Positions 10,534 to 19,487 of a stretch of 64,000 nt of DNA are shown here, one piece after another (the first letter of the stretch is position 1; each line of letters opens with the position of its first letter). This stretch comes from Ancylobacter pratisalsi (GTDB lineage: Bacteria > Pseudomonadota > Alphaproteobacteria > Rhizobiales > Xanthobacteraceae). Position numbers and translations under genes: made by a program. Under the pieces are notes generated by a model. The model searched no databases and was not told the origin of the DNA. It worked only from the letters and a program-made list of their open reading frames with translations. The stretch lies in NCBI RefSeq assembly GCF_010669125.1, contig NZ_CP048630.1, forward strand, positions 3,530,001 through 3,594,000. The letters are read 5' to 3'.

Positions 10534-10702
10534 GAAAATGCCGGGGGAGCGAGGGACGCGCGTGCTCTAGCCGATTCCGCGCCGTCTGCCGAGTGGCGTC
10601 CGCGGCCGCCATGCTGCAATGCCGGAACGCAAGGGGCGCGCGGTGAGGTCGCGTTGACCGCTTCCCCGCCGCGCGCCCCCGTTTTCAACGCCGGATCGGG
10701 TG

Positions 10703-12160
10703 TCAGACCCCGAGCTGGGTGACGAACTTGGTGTTCACATAGGCTTCCATGGCCTCGATGCCGCCTTCCGAGCCGTAGCCGGAATCCTTGATGCCGCCGA
10801 AGGGCGTCTCGGGCAGGGCGAGGCCGTGATGGTTGATCGAGATCATGCCGCTCTCGACGCGGCGGGAAAACTCGTCGGCGTGCGCGGAGGAGGTGGTGTA
10901 GGCGTAGGCCGCCAGGCCGTAGGGCAGGCGGTTGGCCTCCTCGATCATCGCCTCGGTCGAGGTGAAGGGCATGATCGGCACCAGCGGACCGAACGGCTCC
11001 TCATTGAGGATACGGGCGTCGGGGGCGAGGTCGGTCAGCACGGTCGGCTGGAAGAAATAGCCCTTGTTGCCGATCCGCGCGCCACCGGTGCGCAGCGTCG
11101 CGCCCTTGGCAAGCGCGTCGGCGGTGAGCGCTTCCATCGCCTCGACGCGGCGGGAATTGGCCAGTGGGCCCATGCGCACGCCGTCCTCCAGGCCGTTGCC
11201 GACCTTTATGCCCTGCACCGCCTCGGTGAAGCCGTCGACGAAGCGCGCATAGATGTCCTCGTGAACAAGAAAGCGGGTGGGCGAGACGCAGACCTGGCCC
11301 GCGTTGCGGAACTTGGCGCCCGACAGCATCTTCACCGCCAGGTCGACATCCGCATCGCCGAACACTACCGCGGGGGCATGGCCGCCAAGCTCCATGGTGA
11401 CGCGCTTCATGTGCGCGCCCGCCAGCGCGGCAAGCTGCTTGCCGACCACGGTGGAGCCGGTGAACGTGATCTTCTTCACGATCGGATGCGGGATGAGGTA
11501 CTGCGAAATCTCGGCCGGCACGCCGAACACGAGGCTGATCACGCCCTTGGGCAGGCCGGCATCCTCATAGGCCTTCACCAGCGCGGCGCAGGAGGCGGGG
11601 GTTTCCTCCGGACCCTTCAGGATGATCGAGCATCCGGCGGCGAGCGCGGCGGAAATCTTGCGCACGGCCTGGTTGATCGGGAAGTTCCACGGCGTGAAGG
11701 CGGCGACGACGCCAACCGGCTCCTTGTGGACGATCTGCTGCACGCCGGCGGCGCGGGCGGGAATGAGCCGGCCATAGAGGCGGCGGGCCTCCTCGGCGAA
11801 CCAGTCGATGGTATCTGCGGCGGCCTGGGTCTCCATGCGCGCCTCGGGGAGCGGCTTGCCCTGCTCCATGGTCATGAGGTGCGCGATGTCTTCCGCGCGC
11901 TCGCGCAGGATCTCGGCGGCCTTGCGCATCAGCTTGTAGCGCTCATGGGCGGAGACGTGGCGCCAGGTGGCGAAGCCCTTTTCGGCGGAGAGCAGGGCGG
12001 CGTCGAGATCGGCCCGGCTGGCGTGGGCGAGCGTGCCGATCACTTCCTCGGTCGCCGGATTGATGATCGGCTGGCTACTCACCGTCCCGTCATGGCCATG
12101 ACCCTCGCGCCAAACGCCGTCAATGAAAAGCTGGACGTCGGGAAAGCTGACGGTGGACAT
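10703..12160 (-). CDS. gabD: NAD(P)-dependent succinate-semialdehyde (aldehyde) dehydrogenase
   Basis: This 485-residue aldehyde dehydrogenase shows the catalytic general base in MELGGHAPAVV and the nucleophilic cysteine in NAGQVCVSPTRF. TPWNFPINQ and FTGSTVVGK are the coenzyme-binding motifs. The overall pattern is that of GabD/SSADH-class enzymes, which oxidise succinate semialdehyde to succinate, but related enzymes act on glycolaldehyde or other semialdehydes. GAGAGGT lies before the ATG. A GC-rich inverted repeat (GGGGCGCGCGG 10633-10643 with CCGCGCGCCCC 10669-10679) follows the gene but lacks a T run on this strand. No GABA transaminase is adjacent, so the precise substrate is uncertain. 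Confidence 0.85.
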   Translation of the reverse strand: MSTVSFPDVQLFIDGVWREGHGHDGTVSSQPIINPATEEVIGTLAHASRADLDAALLSAEKGFATWRHVSAHERYKLMRKAAEILRERAEDIAHLMTMEQGKPLPEARMETQAAADTIDWFAEEARRLYGRLIPARAAGVQQIVHKEPVGVVAAFTPWNFPINQAVRKISAALAAGCSIILKGPEETPASCAALVKAYEDAGLPKGVISLVFGVPAEISQYLIPHPIVKKITFTGSTVVGKQLAALAGAHMKRVTMELGGHAPAVVFGDADVDLAVKMLSGAKFRNAGQVCVSPTRFLVHEDIYARFVDGFTEAVQGIKVGNGLEDGVRMGPLANSRRVEAMEALTADALAKGATLRTGGARIGNKGYFFQPTVLTDLAPDARILNEEPFGPLVPIMPFTSTEAMIEEANRLPYGLAAYAYTTSSAHADEFSRRVESGMISINHHGLALPETPFGGIKDSGYGSEGGIEAMEAYVNTKFVTQLGV

Positions 12161-12402
12161 GGGTGACCTCTCAAGGGAACAAGGGGCGCGCGCGGGCGCC
12201 GGTCTGGCGGGTTCGGTGCACAGGTAATGTGCCGGACGGGACGGCGAAAGGGGGGCTGGCTGGAATACCAGCCCTTCGCGCGGCCTGATGCGACGGAACG
12301 CCTTGGGGACGCTGCGGCAGGGAGGGCGAAAGTTGGAACCCTCCGGCGGCGGGCCCGTTTCCCCGAGGTGGGTATCGATCCATCGACGAACGGGACGGCA
12401 CG

Positions 12403-12687
12403 ATGAAAACGGCCGAAAGACTGGGCGAGGATATCGATCGGGGGCGCGCCGGGGACAAGGTGCCCGACGGCGATCCGGCTGCGGTGCTGCGGGAGGCGGA
12501 TGACGAGGCCGCCGGACCGCCCCCGATACCTGAGCGGGTCGGCCCGGGAATAGGGCGCCCGCCCGCGCACGGCAGGACGCCCTGGCCGCGTGGAAAGCGG
12601 CGCAACTGGCGCGCCGCCTTCATGCTGGGCAGCGCGGTGTTCGTGATGAGCGCGCTGCTGACGCTCTGGGCCTGGCTGACGGCCTGA
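12403..12687 (+). CDS. Small membrane-anchored protein, unknown function
   Basis: A 94-residue frame with a charged, proline-rich N-terminal part (KTAERLGEDIDRGRAG, then PPPIPERVGPGIGRPP) and one C-terminal hydrophobic helix (AFMLGSAVFVMSALLTLWAWL) preceded by basic residues (RGKRRNWR). This suggests a tail-anchored protein with its N-terminus in the cytoplasm. No family is recognised. It converges on ftsK with 10 bases between stops. The preceding 240 bases back to the gabD start hold no other gene that I can see. Confidence 0.5.
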   Translation: MKTAERLGEDIDRGRAGDKVPDGDPAAVLREADDEAAGPPPIPERVGPGIGRPPAHGRTPWPRGKRRNWRAAFMLGSAVFVMSALLTLWAWLTA

Positions 12688-12697
12688 CCTGAAAGGC

Positions 12698-15523
12698 TTA
12701 GTGCGAGTCCCTCAGGATCTCGCGCTTGCCGGCATGGTTGGCCGAGCCGACGATGCCCTCATTCTCCATGCGCTCCATCAGCGAGGCGGCGCGGTTGTAG
12801 CCGATCTGCAGGCGGCGCTGGATGTAGGAGGTGGACGCCTTCTTGTCGCGCAGCACGAGCGTGACGGCCTGATCGTAGAGATCGCCGCTGTCCTCGCCCA
12901 TGGAGGTCTTGTCGAACACGGCGGCATCGTCCGGGACCGGCTCGTCCTCTTCCTCGGCCGTCACCTCGTCGAGATATTCCGGGCGGGCCTGGCACTTGAG
13001 GTGCTCGACCACGCGCTCGACTTCCTGGTCGGAGACGAAGGGTCCGTGGACGCGGGAGATGCGGCCACCGCCGGCCATGTAGAGCATGTCGCCCTGGCCG
13101 AGCAGCTGCTCGGCGCCCATCTCGCCGAGAATGGTGCGGCTGTCGATCTTGGAGGTGACCTGGAACGAGATCCGGGTCGGGAAATTGGCCTTGATGGTGC
13201 CGGTGATGACGTCGACGGAGGGGCGCTGGGTGGCCATGATGAGGTGGATGCCGGCGGCGCGGGCCATCTGGGCGAGGCGCTGGATCGCGCCTTCGATGTC
13301 CTTGCCGGCGACCATCATCAGGTCCGCCATCTCGTCGACCACGATGACGATATAGGGGAGGGGCGAGAGATCCATGATCTCCTCCTCCTCGATCAGCTCA
13401 CCGGTCTCCTTGTCGAAGCCCTTCTGCACCGTCCGAGTGATGATCTCGCCTTTGGCGGCCGCCTCGGCGACGCGGGCGTTGAAGCCGTCGATGTTGCGCA
13501 CGCCGAGGCGGCTCATCTTGCGGTAGCGGTCTTCCATCTCCCGCACCGCCCATTTCAGGGCGACGATCGCCTTCTTGGGGTCGGTGACGACGGGGGTGAG
13601 CAGGTGCGGGATACCCTCATAGACCGAGAGTTCGAGCATCTTGGGGTCGATCATGATCAGCCGGCACTGCTCGGGCTTGTGGCGGTAGAGCAGGCTGAGG
13701 ATCATGGTGTTGATGGCGACCGACTTGCCCGAGCCGGTGGTGCCCGCGACCAGCAAATGCGGCATGCGGGCGAGATCCACGATCACCGGCTCGCCGCCAA
13801 TGGTCTTGCCAAGCCCGATGCCGAGCTTGGCCTTGGCGCCCTCGAATTCGTGGCTCGCCAGCATCTCGCGCAGCCACACGGTCTCGCGGCGCTGGTTGGG
13901 AAGCTCGATGCCGATGACGTTGCGCCCTTCCACCACGGCGACGCGGGCGGAAATGGCGCTCATGGAGCGGGCGATATCGGCGGAGAGCCCGATGACGCGG
14001 CTCGACTTGATGCCGGGCGCGGGCTCAAGCTCATACAGCGTCACCACCGGGCCGGGATTGGCGTCGATGATCTCGCCACGCACGCCGAAATCGTGCAGCA
14101 CCTGCTGGAGCTTCACGGAATTGCGGTCGAGGAATTCCTCGGAGAGCTCGTAGTCGGGCTCGTTCGCCGGGGGCTCGGTGAGTAGTTCGAGCGGGGGGAG
14201 TTCATATTCACCGGTTTGCCCGACAGCGCGGGGAGCGGGACGTGGCGGCTCGGCCGGCCGGGCGATGGCGACCGGCTGCGGCGCCGGTGCGATCTGGACC
14301 GGCTCGGGAACCGGCGCGACCACGGGCGCGACCGGAGCGGCCGTTGCGGCGGGCTGGGCGGCGGGCTCGGCGGTGACCGTGAAGACCGGCCAGGAGAACG
14401 AGGCCGGCGTCGGCGCGACATCATAGCTGGCGAGCCTGGCGATCGGCGCGGCGATCCAGGCCGGCACGGGCACGGTCGACGCGCCTGCCTCCGCGGGGGC
14501 AGGCCGGGGCATCTCTGGCTCCGGCGATGTATATGCCTCGACCGGGCCGGCGACGGGGGATGCGGGGACAGGGCGCGAAGCCGCGGTTTCGGGCGTCGTG
14601 TCCTGATGCGAGGGGGCCACGGGGGGCACCTCCCAGCCGAGCCGGATCATTTCGCCGATGAGCTGTATCGAGCGCGGCTGCTCGCCACCCGCGTCGACAT
14701 GGGACGGGGCCACAGCGAGCGGGGGCACAGCGAGCGTGGGAACGTGGACTGCGCCGGTATCGATCAGCGCGGCGTCGATCGTCTGCACCACGTCGGCCGG
14801 AGGCGCGACACTCTGGGCGGCGGCGGGCGGAGCGGCAACCATGGGGTCGGCGTGGCTCTCGTCGGCCTGAATTTCGGAGGCGCCCGTCGCCGGGGTCTCT
14901 TCGGGGGCGTGACCCGTGGCGGGCTCGGCCGGCGCCGGGGCGGCGTGCTGTTCCGCCTGCGCGATGAGCCGGGCGGCACGGGCCTCGCGGGCGAGCGCGG
15001 CGATCAGCGGCTGTGCGCCGGCGGCAATCGGGGGCAGGCGCGGGGGAGCCCGCAGCACCGGTGTCTGCGAGGGGCGCGGCGGGAGGACCGGCGGCACGTC
15101 TGCCTCCGCCGTCGCGGGAGATTCGAGTTCAGCGGTCGGCTGGGCCACGGGGGGCGCGACGGTTTCGGGCACCTGGGGACGCAGCAGATAGTCCGGCGTG
15201 CGGGTGAAACGCGTGTTCGAGGGAAGGGTGAAAGGCTGAAGCCAGCTGGGAACCGGCGTGCGCGGGGCCACGGGAGGCTGGCTGGCGAGTGGCACACCCA
15301 TCAGCGGCATGGGCGGCAACGGGGCATTGGGCTGCGGCTTCGCGCTCCGTGTGCCATCGGCGCCCTTGGGGCGCTTGGACGGGGCCGGAAGGTGCATGGT
15401 CTGCGGATTGGCACGCGTGAAGCGATGCCCGCTCACGCCCGAAGTGCCCGCAGGCTGGTCGCGCGTCTCGTCCTCGGAAGGGGTGGTCTCATAGGCGGTA
15501 TAGGGACGCGCGGGGTTACGCAT
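12698..15523 (-). CDS. ftsK: FtsK/SpoIIIE-family DNA translocase without membrane helices
   Basis: This hexameric DNA motor helps clear and resolve chromosome termini at division. From ATG 15523 it has 941 residues. The first half is low-complexity, rich in Pro and Ala, with no transmembrane helices where standard FtsK has four. The motor half is complete: PPLELLTEP and the alpha domain, Walker [16 protein letters not shown], Walker [29 protein letters not shown], and the C-terminal gamma winged helix ([21 protein letters not shown]) that reads KOPS sites. A GTG at 15544 is an alternative start. Several Hyphomicrobiales carry such a soluble FtsK next to a membrane-bound one; whether a second copy exists cannot be seen here. 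Confidence 0.93.
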   Translation of the reverse strand: MRNPARPYTAYETTPSEDETRDQPAGTSGVSGHRFTRANPQTMHLPAPSKRPKGADGTRSAKPQPNAPLPPMPLMGVPLASQPPVAPRTPVPSWLQPFTLPSNTRFTRTPDYLLRPQVPETVAPPVAQPTAELESPATAEADVPPVLPPRPSQTPVLRAPPRLPPIAAGAQPLIAALAREARAARLIAQAEQHAAPAPAEPATGHAPEETPATGASEIQADESHADPMVAAPPAAAQSVAPPADVVQTIDAALIDTGAVHVPTLAVPPLAVAPSHVDAGGEQPRSIQLIGEMIRLGWEVPPVAPSHQDTTPETAASRPVPASPVAGPVEAYTSPEPEMPRPAPAEAGASTVPVPAWIAAPIARLASYDVAPTPASFSWPVFTVTAEPAAQPAATAAPVAPVVAPVPEPVQIAPAPQPVAIARPAEPPRPAPRAVGQTGEYELPPLELLTEPPANEPDYELSEEFLDRNSVKLQQVLHDFGVRGEIIDANPGPVVTLYELEPAPGIKSSRVIGLSADIARSMSAISARVAVVEGRNVIGIELPNQRRETVWLREMLASHEFEGAKAKLGIGLGKTIGGEPVIVDLARMPHLLVAGTTGSGKSVAINTMILSLLYRHKPEQCRLIMIDPKMLELSVYEGIPHLLTPVVTDPKKAIVALKWAVREMEDRYRKMSRLGVRNIDGFNARVAEAAAKGEIITRTVQKGFDKETGELIEEEEIMDLSPLPYIVIVVDEMADLMMVAGKDIEGAIQRLAQMARAAGIHLIMATQRPSVDVITGTIKANFPTRISFQVTSKIDSRTILGEMGAEQLLGQGDMLYMAGGGRISRVHGPFVSDQEVERVVEHLKCQARPEYLDEVTAEEEDEPVPDDAAVFDKTSMGEDSGDLYDQAVTLVLRDKKASTSYIQRRLQIGYNRAASLMERMENEGIVGSANHAGKREILRDSH

Positions 15524-15694
15524 GGGTACCGGAACCTTTGCCACTCAGGAACATCTGGCATCAACCGGCGGGTGCGATTGCTCCCTGCCGGTCGTGTTCC
15601 CATGGTTAGGTGCACAGCGTTAATGAAGGGTATGGAACGCCCCTTTTTCCCTGCGCGAATGGAGGCTGGGCGCCGATCGGGCGCCCGCCCTCGC

Positions 15695-16015
15695 TCAGAC
15701 CGGAAGGCCGAGTGTGGCGCGGATCTCGGGCGCCAGCATGTCGTGGGTTTCCGGGTGCTTCATCATGTAGCGGCCGAACATGGAGCAGCGGGGAATCACC
15801 GACAGTCCGCGCTCGCGCGCGCTGGCAAGGCCGGCCTCGACAAGGCGCGTGCCAAGGCCGCGGCCACCCAGCTCGGGCGGAACCTCGGTGTGGGTGAAGA
15901 TGATATGGTCCGGCGCGAGGATGTATTGGGCGATGGCGAGGTGGCCATCCTGCTCGATTTCAAAGCGATCGGCGGCGCGGTTGTCGCGTACCGGGATTTC
16001 GCCATTCATGCTCAT
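15695..16015 (-). CDS. YjdJ-type GNAT acetyltransferase
   Basis: This 106-residue minimal GNAT-fold protein has the acetyl-CoA pyrophosphate loop as GGRGLGTRLVEAGL, and HTEVPPELGGRG is characteristic of the short YidJ/YjdJ (NAT_SF_GNAT) group. The C-terminal half has PRCSMFGRYMMKHPE, also conserved in this group. An excellent GAGGAGGA ribosome-binding site lies 7 bases before the ATG at 16015. It probably transfers acetyl groups in the cytoplasm; the acceptor is unknown. It lies 171 bases upstream of ftsK on the same strand. Confidence 0.85.
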   Translation of the reverse strand: MSMNGEIPVRDNRAADRFEIEQDGHLAIAQYILAPDHIIFTHTEVPPELGGRGLGTRLVEAGLASARERGLSVIPRCSMFGRYMMKHPETHDMLAPEIRATLGLPV

Positions 16016-16212
16016 GCGGATTCCTCCTCGTGGCGCCTGTTGTGGATGACGGACCGTCAGGTGGCGCTCATGGGATAATGTCGACCATAACGGCCACCAT
16101 GTCGCCCCTCTACCCGGTCAGCCGACGACTTTATCGCCACTGTCCTATCTAGGGTGCGCGCGCGGGATTGAAACCTGCCGCCTTACACGCCTCGCCGAAC
16201 AGGAAGTCCTTC

Positions 16213-16824
16213 ATGTCGACCACAACCGATCTGCCCCCTTCCGCCCACTGGCTCAACGCGATGGCGCGCCGACGTTCCGTGCCGGCGGCGGGGCTTGTCG
16301 AACCGGGCCCGGATGGTCCGACGCTGGAGCGCCTGCTGGAGCTGGCGACGCGTGTGCCCGACCACGCCATGCTCACGCCCTGGCGCTTCATCGTCATCGA
16401 GGGCGACGCGCGCAGCCAGCTTGGTGCGCGTCTGCCGCAGGCCTACCGGGATGCAAATCCGCAGATGGACGAGGCCAAACGCGAGAAATTCGCCGGCATC
16501 ATGTCGCGCCTGTTTCCCGCGCCGGTGGCTGTGGTGGTGGTGAGCCGGCCGAACCGGGACACCATGATCCCGGTGTTCGAGCAGGAGCTTTCGGCGGGGG
16601 CGGTGTGCATGAACCTTCTCCACGCCGCCCATGGCCTCGGCTTCGCGGGGATCTGGGTGACGGGGTGGGCGGCGACCAACGAGAAGGCGCTGGGCCTGCT
16701 CGGCGTGGGCGAGGACGAGAAGGTCGCGGGCATCATTCACCTGGGCACGGCGCGCGAGGCCCCGGCCGAGCGCCCCCGTCCCGACGCCCGTGCGCTTACC
16801 GCGCGCTGGACGCCGCCGGACTAG
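16213..16824 (+). CDS. Nitroreductase-family flavoprotein
   Basis: From ATG 16213, with AGGA at 16201-16204, this gives 203 residues. The early MARRRSVP stretch and RVPDHAMLTPWRFIVIEG are FMN-binding and dimer motifs of the nitroreductase superfamily, and the C-terminal GLGFAGIWVTGW is the second conserved block. The family uses NAD(P)H to reduce nitro groups, quinones or similar compounds in the cytoplasm. The sequence looks like the YdjA-like short branch. A longer start at 16168 would add 15 residues without support. It converges on the channel gene. Confidence 0.82.
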   Translation: MSTTTDLPPSAHWLNAMARRRSVPAAGLVEPGPDGPTLERLLELATRVPDHAMLTPWRFIVIEGDARSQLGARLPQAYRDANPQMDEAKREKFAGIMSRLFPAPVAVVVVSRPNRDTMIPVFEQELSAGAVCMNLLHAAHGLGFAGIWVTGWAATNEKALGLLGVGEDEKVAGIIHLGTAREAPAERPRPDARALTARWTPPD

Positions 16825-16892
16825 AGCGCTCTGATCCGACGCGTGTTGTCCACGCGAACCGGAACCCGCTTCGGTTGGGAACGCCCGGAGGC

Positions 16893-19247
16893 TCAGCTCG
16901 CCGCGGCCTCTTCTTCCGCCTGGCGGGCGAGATCATTGGCGATCCGCGCCCGGGTGACAGCGGCGGCCGCGCCCTGATCGGCCGCTGCGTCCCCGCTCAT
17001 CGACTGCACCGGCACCATGTTGTTGGCGAACTGGATGCCCTGCTGGGGCAGCTGGTTGACCATGCGCTTGATCGCCTCGCGGCGCACCACTGTGGGTTTC
17101 ACGGGTCGCACCGTGAATTTGAAGCGCACGACCAGCGCGTTATCGGCGATGTCGGCGACGCCCTGCATCTTGAGCTGGGTCAGGAACTCGTCCTTCAGCT
17201 CGGGGTCTTCCAGCATTTCCGCGCCGATCTTTTTCACCGCCTTGCGAAGCTGTTCGAGATCGGTATTGCGGGTGAAGCGCAGGTTGAACTTCATCGTGGT
17301 CCAGTCGCGGCTGAAGTTCGTGACCTGGCCCAGCTGGCCGAAGGGGATGGTGTGAATCATGCCGTTCTGGTGGCGCAGCTTCAGCGAGCGCAGGGTGAAG
17401 CCTTCCACCGTCCCCTTGGCCTTGCCGCAATCGATGTACTCGCCGACACGGAAGGCATCGTCCACCAGGTAAAACACGCCCGAGACGATGTCCTTCACCA
17501 GCGTCTGGCTGCCGAAGGAAATCGCGAGGCCGATGATGGAAGCGCCGGCGATCAGCGGTGTCACGTCGATGCCGAGCTGTCCCAGCACGGTGAGGCCGGC
17601 CAGAATGATGATGGCGAGCATGAGTGTGACGCGCAGCAGCGGCATCAGCGTGGTCATGCGCGAGCGCGGCCCGTGGTGCCCTTCCTCGACGTCGGCGCCC
17701 GGCGCCGCCGCCGCGCTGCGTCCGGGATGCAGCCCGGTGAAGTACTCCACACCCTGCCACGCGCAGTAGGCGGCCAGGAGAATGGCGCCCGAGGGGAGCG
17801 CGGCGCGGGCGATGGCGTCGTAGCGGCTCATCTCCATCATGCCGACGCCGTGCACCAGCCAGATGCGCACCAGCAGCGCCAGGGACACAAGGAGGATGGC
17901 CATGCGCACGCAGCGCATGATCGCCTCGATGGCCGCCTCCCGGGACCCCTTCTCGGTATCAGGGTCCGCGCGCATCAGCCGGCAGACCTTGTCCATGAAG
18001 GATTCCAGCGCGAACAGGCCGATCAGCACGTTCATGGTCAGCAGGATGGCTGTATGGATCCCGTCCCACGTCGTCAGCGTGCCGTAGATGCGGGCGAGGC
18101 CAAGAGCGAGGAAGGCGGGCACCGCGACCACCAGCCACCAGCGGGCGAGCATGGTTACCAGCGGGCCGGGCTGGCCGTCCTGCGACAGGCCGTGCAGCCA
18201 TTTCGCCACCGGCTTGCGCACCACCACCACGGTCGTCAGCAGCAGCGAGGTCAGCAGGATGGTGTTGATCACGATGGCGCAGGCCACCACGAGCGGCGAG
18301 GACTGAATCGCATCCAGAATACGCCGGAAATCGGCGAGGATGATGGCCACCGCGATGACGAGCGAGGCCCAGCGATAGATGGTGCGCGCCTCATGGTCAT
18401 TGATCATCGCCAGCCGGGCCGGAGGCAGGCCGGGGCGCAGGGTGATGTGGAAGACCAGCAGGTAGAGCCGCCAGTAGAACACGCTGGTCAGCACCAGAAA
18501 GCCGAGCCGGGACTGGGGCAGGGTGCCGTCGAACAGGCCGATGACGAGGCCGTGCGTCACCAGCCACAGCGCGCTCAGCATCACGATGTCGATGCCGACC
18601 AGCGCGCTCAGCGCCCAGATCGATGCCGCGCCTTCCACCCGGCTGCCCAGATACTCGCGCACTGGCTTGAGGGCGAGGCGCATCAGCGCCTCGGCGCCCA
18701 GCAGGACGATGACGCAGCCGAGGAGCAGCAGGAGGAAGGTGCCGCGCTCGCGTCCCTCGTTCATCCCGGGGCCGAGCAGGTGCGGAATGCGCGCGCTCTG
18801 CTCAATCAGCCCGGGAAACTGCGCCAGAACATCGTCGCCGCGCTCGATGATCTCGATGAAGACCTCGCTGAAGGGTTCCTCGTCGGTCATCTCCATCATC
18901 GGCGTTTCGGGGGTCGATGCTGCGGTGGAGGAGGTGGATGTGGCGGGCGTGGAGGCGGCCGGGATGTGAGGGGAGGGCGCGGACGTCGCCGGGGCCGACG
19001 TGCCGAGGCGTTCGGCGACGGATTTGGAGAGCGCGTCGACCAGCGCGTCGAATTGCTGTTGCGACAGGGGCAGCGGCGCGCGCGCCGATGGGGTGGGTGA
19101 CTGCGCGGGGGTGGTTGCCTGCGTCGAGGCAGGGTCCGAGGCAGCGGTCTGGCTCGCCGCTGCCTGGGCCCACGCTGTCGCGGGCGCCCCGACCGTGACC
19201 AAGGCGAGCCAGACGAGCAGAAGGCACCAGAAGCGATTGAACATCAT
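16893..19247 (-). CDS. Large MscS-family mechanosensitive channel
   Basis: This inner-membrane protein of about 784 residues opens on membrane tension during osmotic downshift. It begins with a signal peptide (FNRFWCLLLVWLALVTVGA, cleavage near AWA), then an Ala/Ser/Thr/Pro-rich periplasmic linker. About ten hydrophobic segments follow between residues 180 and 570. The MscS core is at the C-terminal third: the pore helix with LIAGASIIGLAISFGSQTLV, then the beta domain with FRVGEYIDCG and IPFGQLGQVTNFSRDW. This makes it an MscK/YnaI-like large member. ATGs at 19247 and 19244 are both possible; the upstream extension lacks signal-peptide character. Between it and glcB lies a terminator hairpin. 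Confidence 0.88.
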   Translation of the reverse strand: MMFNRFWCLLLVWLALVTVGAPATAWAQAAASQTAASDPASTQATTPAQSPTPSARAPLPLSQQQFDALVDALSKSVAERLGTSAPATSAPSPHIPAASTPATSTSSTAASTPETPMMEMTDEEPFSEVFIEIIERGDDVLAQFPGLIEQSARIPHLLGPGMNEGRERGTFLLLLLGCVIVLLGAEALMRLALKPVREYLGSRVEGAASIWALSALVGIDIVMLSALWLVTHGLVIGLFDGTLPQSRLGFLVLTSVFYWRLYLLVFHITLRPGLPPARLAMINDHEARTIYRWASLVIAVAIILADFRRILDAIQSSPLVVACAIVINTILLTSLLLTTVVVVRKPVAKWLHGLSQDGQPGPLVTMLARWWLVVAVPAFLALGLARIYGTLTTWDGIHTAILLTMNVLIGLFALESFMDKVCRLMRADPDTEKGSREAAIEAIMRCVRMAILLVSLALLVRIWLVHGVGMMEMSRYDAIARAALPSGAILLAAYCAWQGVEYFTGLHPGRSAAAAPGADVEEGHHGPRSRMTTLMPLLRVTLMLAIIILAGLTVLGQLGIDVTPLIAGASIIGLAISFGSQTLVKDIVSGVFYLVDDAFRVGEYIDCGKAKGTVEGFTLRSLKLRHQNGMIHTIPFGQLGQVTNFSRDWTTMKFNLRFTRNTDLEQLRKAVKKIGAEMLEDPELKDEFLTQLKMQGVADIADNALVVRFKFTVRPVKPTVVRREAIKRMVNQLPQQGIQFANNMVPVQSMSGDAAADQGAAAAVTRARIANDLARQAEEEAAAS

Positions 19248-19430
19248 AGCCAGAACCGTGCACACGACCGCCGGGGTACGCCGCCCTGGGCCTGTCGGCC
19301 CTTTCAAGCAGGTCGCGTCAAGGCAGTCATCAACAGGCGACGTTGCAATATCTTGTGCTCGGCGCGGCGTGTCCATCCGCAATTGCCGGAACGACAGCGC
19401 CGCACGGCATCGATGCGGGGCTATCCCATG

Positions 19431-19465
19431 AAAAAGGGCCGCGCGGCGGGTTCCGCGCGGCCCTT
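19431..19465 (-). terminator. Rho-independent terminator of glcB
   Basis: AAGGGCCGCGCGG at 19434-19446 pairs perfectly with CCGCGCGGCCCTT at 19453-19465 around a 6-base loop. On the minus strand the stem is followed by a run of T residues (A run at 19431-19435). It begins 23 bases after the glcB stop codon, so it is a textbook intrinsic terminator for malate synthase. Confidence 0.88.
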
Positions 19466-19487
19466 GATAGGCACGACTTCAGACGGG

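Noticed and set aside
8309..10612. Possible fusion of the helicase with an upstream domain
   Set aside because: The upstream part of this open frame lies over the EamA transporter gene in a different frame and shows no domain, so the helicase starts at 9655.
16825..16892. REP-like intergenic element between the nitroreductase and MscS genes
   Set aside because: Short inverted stretches such as GAACCGGAACCC/CTTCGGTTGGG are present, but pairing is imperfect and no second copy is seen in the window.
16605..19100. Plus-strand frame of 831 codons
   Set aside because: It is antisense to the MscS-family gene and overlaps the nitroreductase end in another frame; it is a GC-bias artefact.
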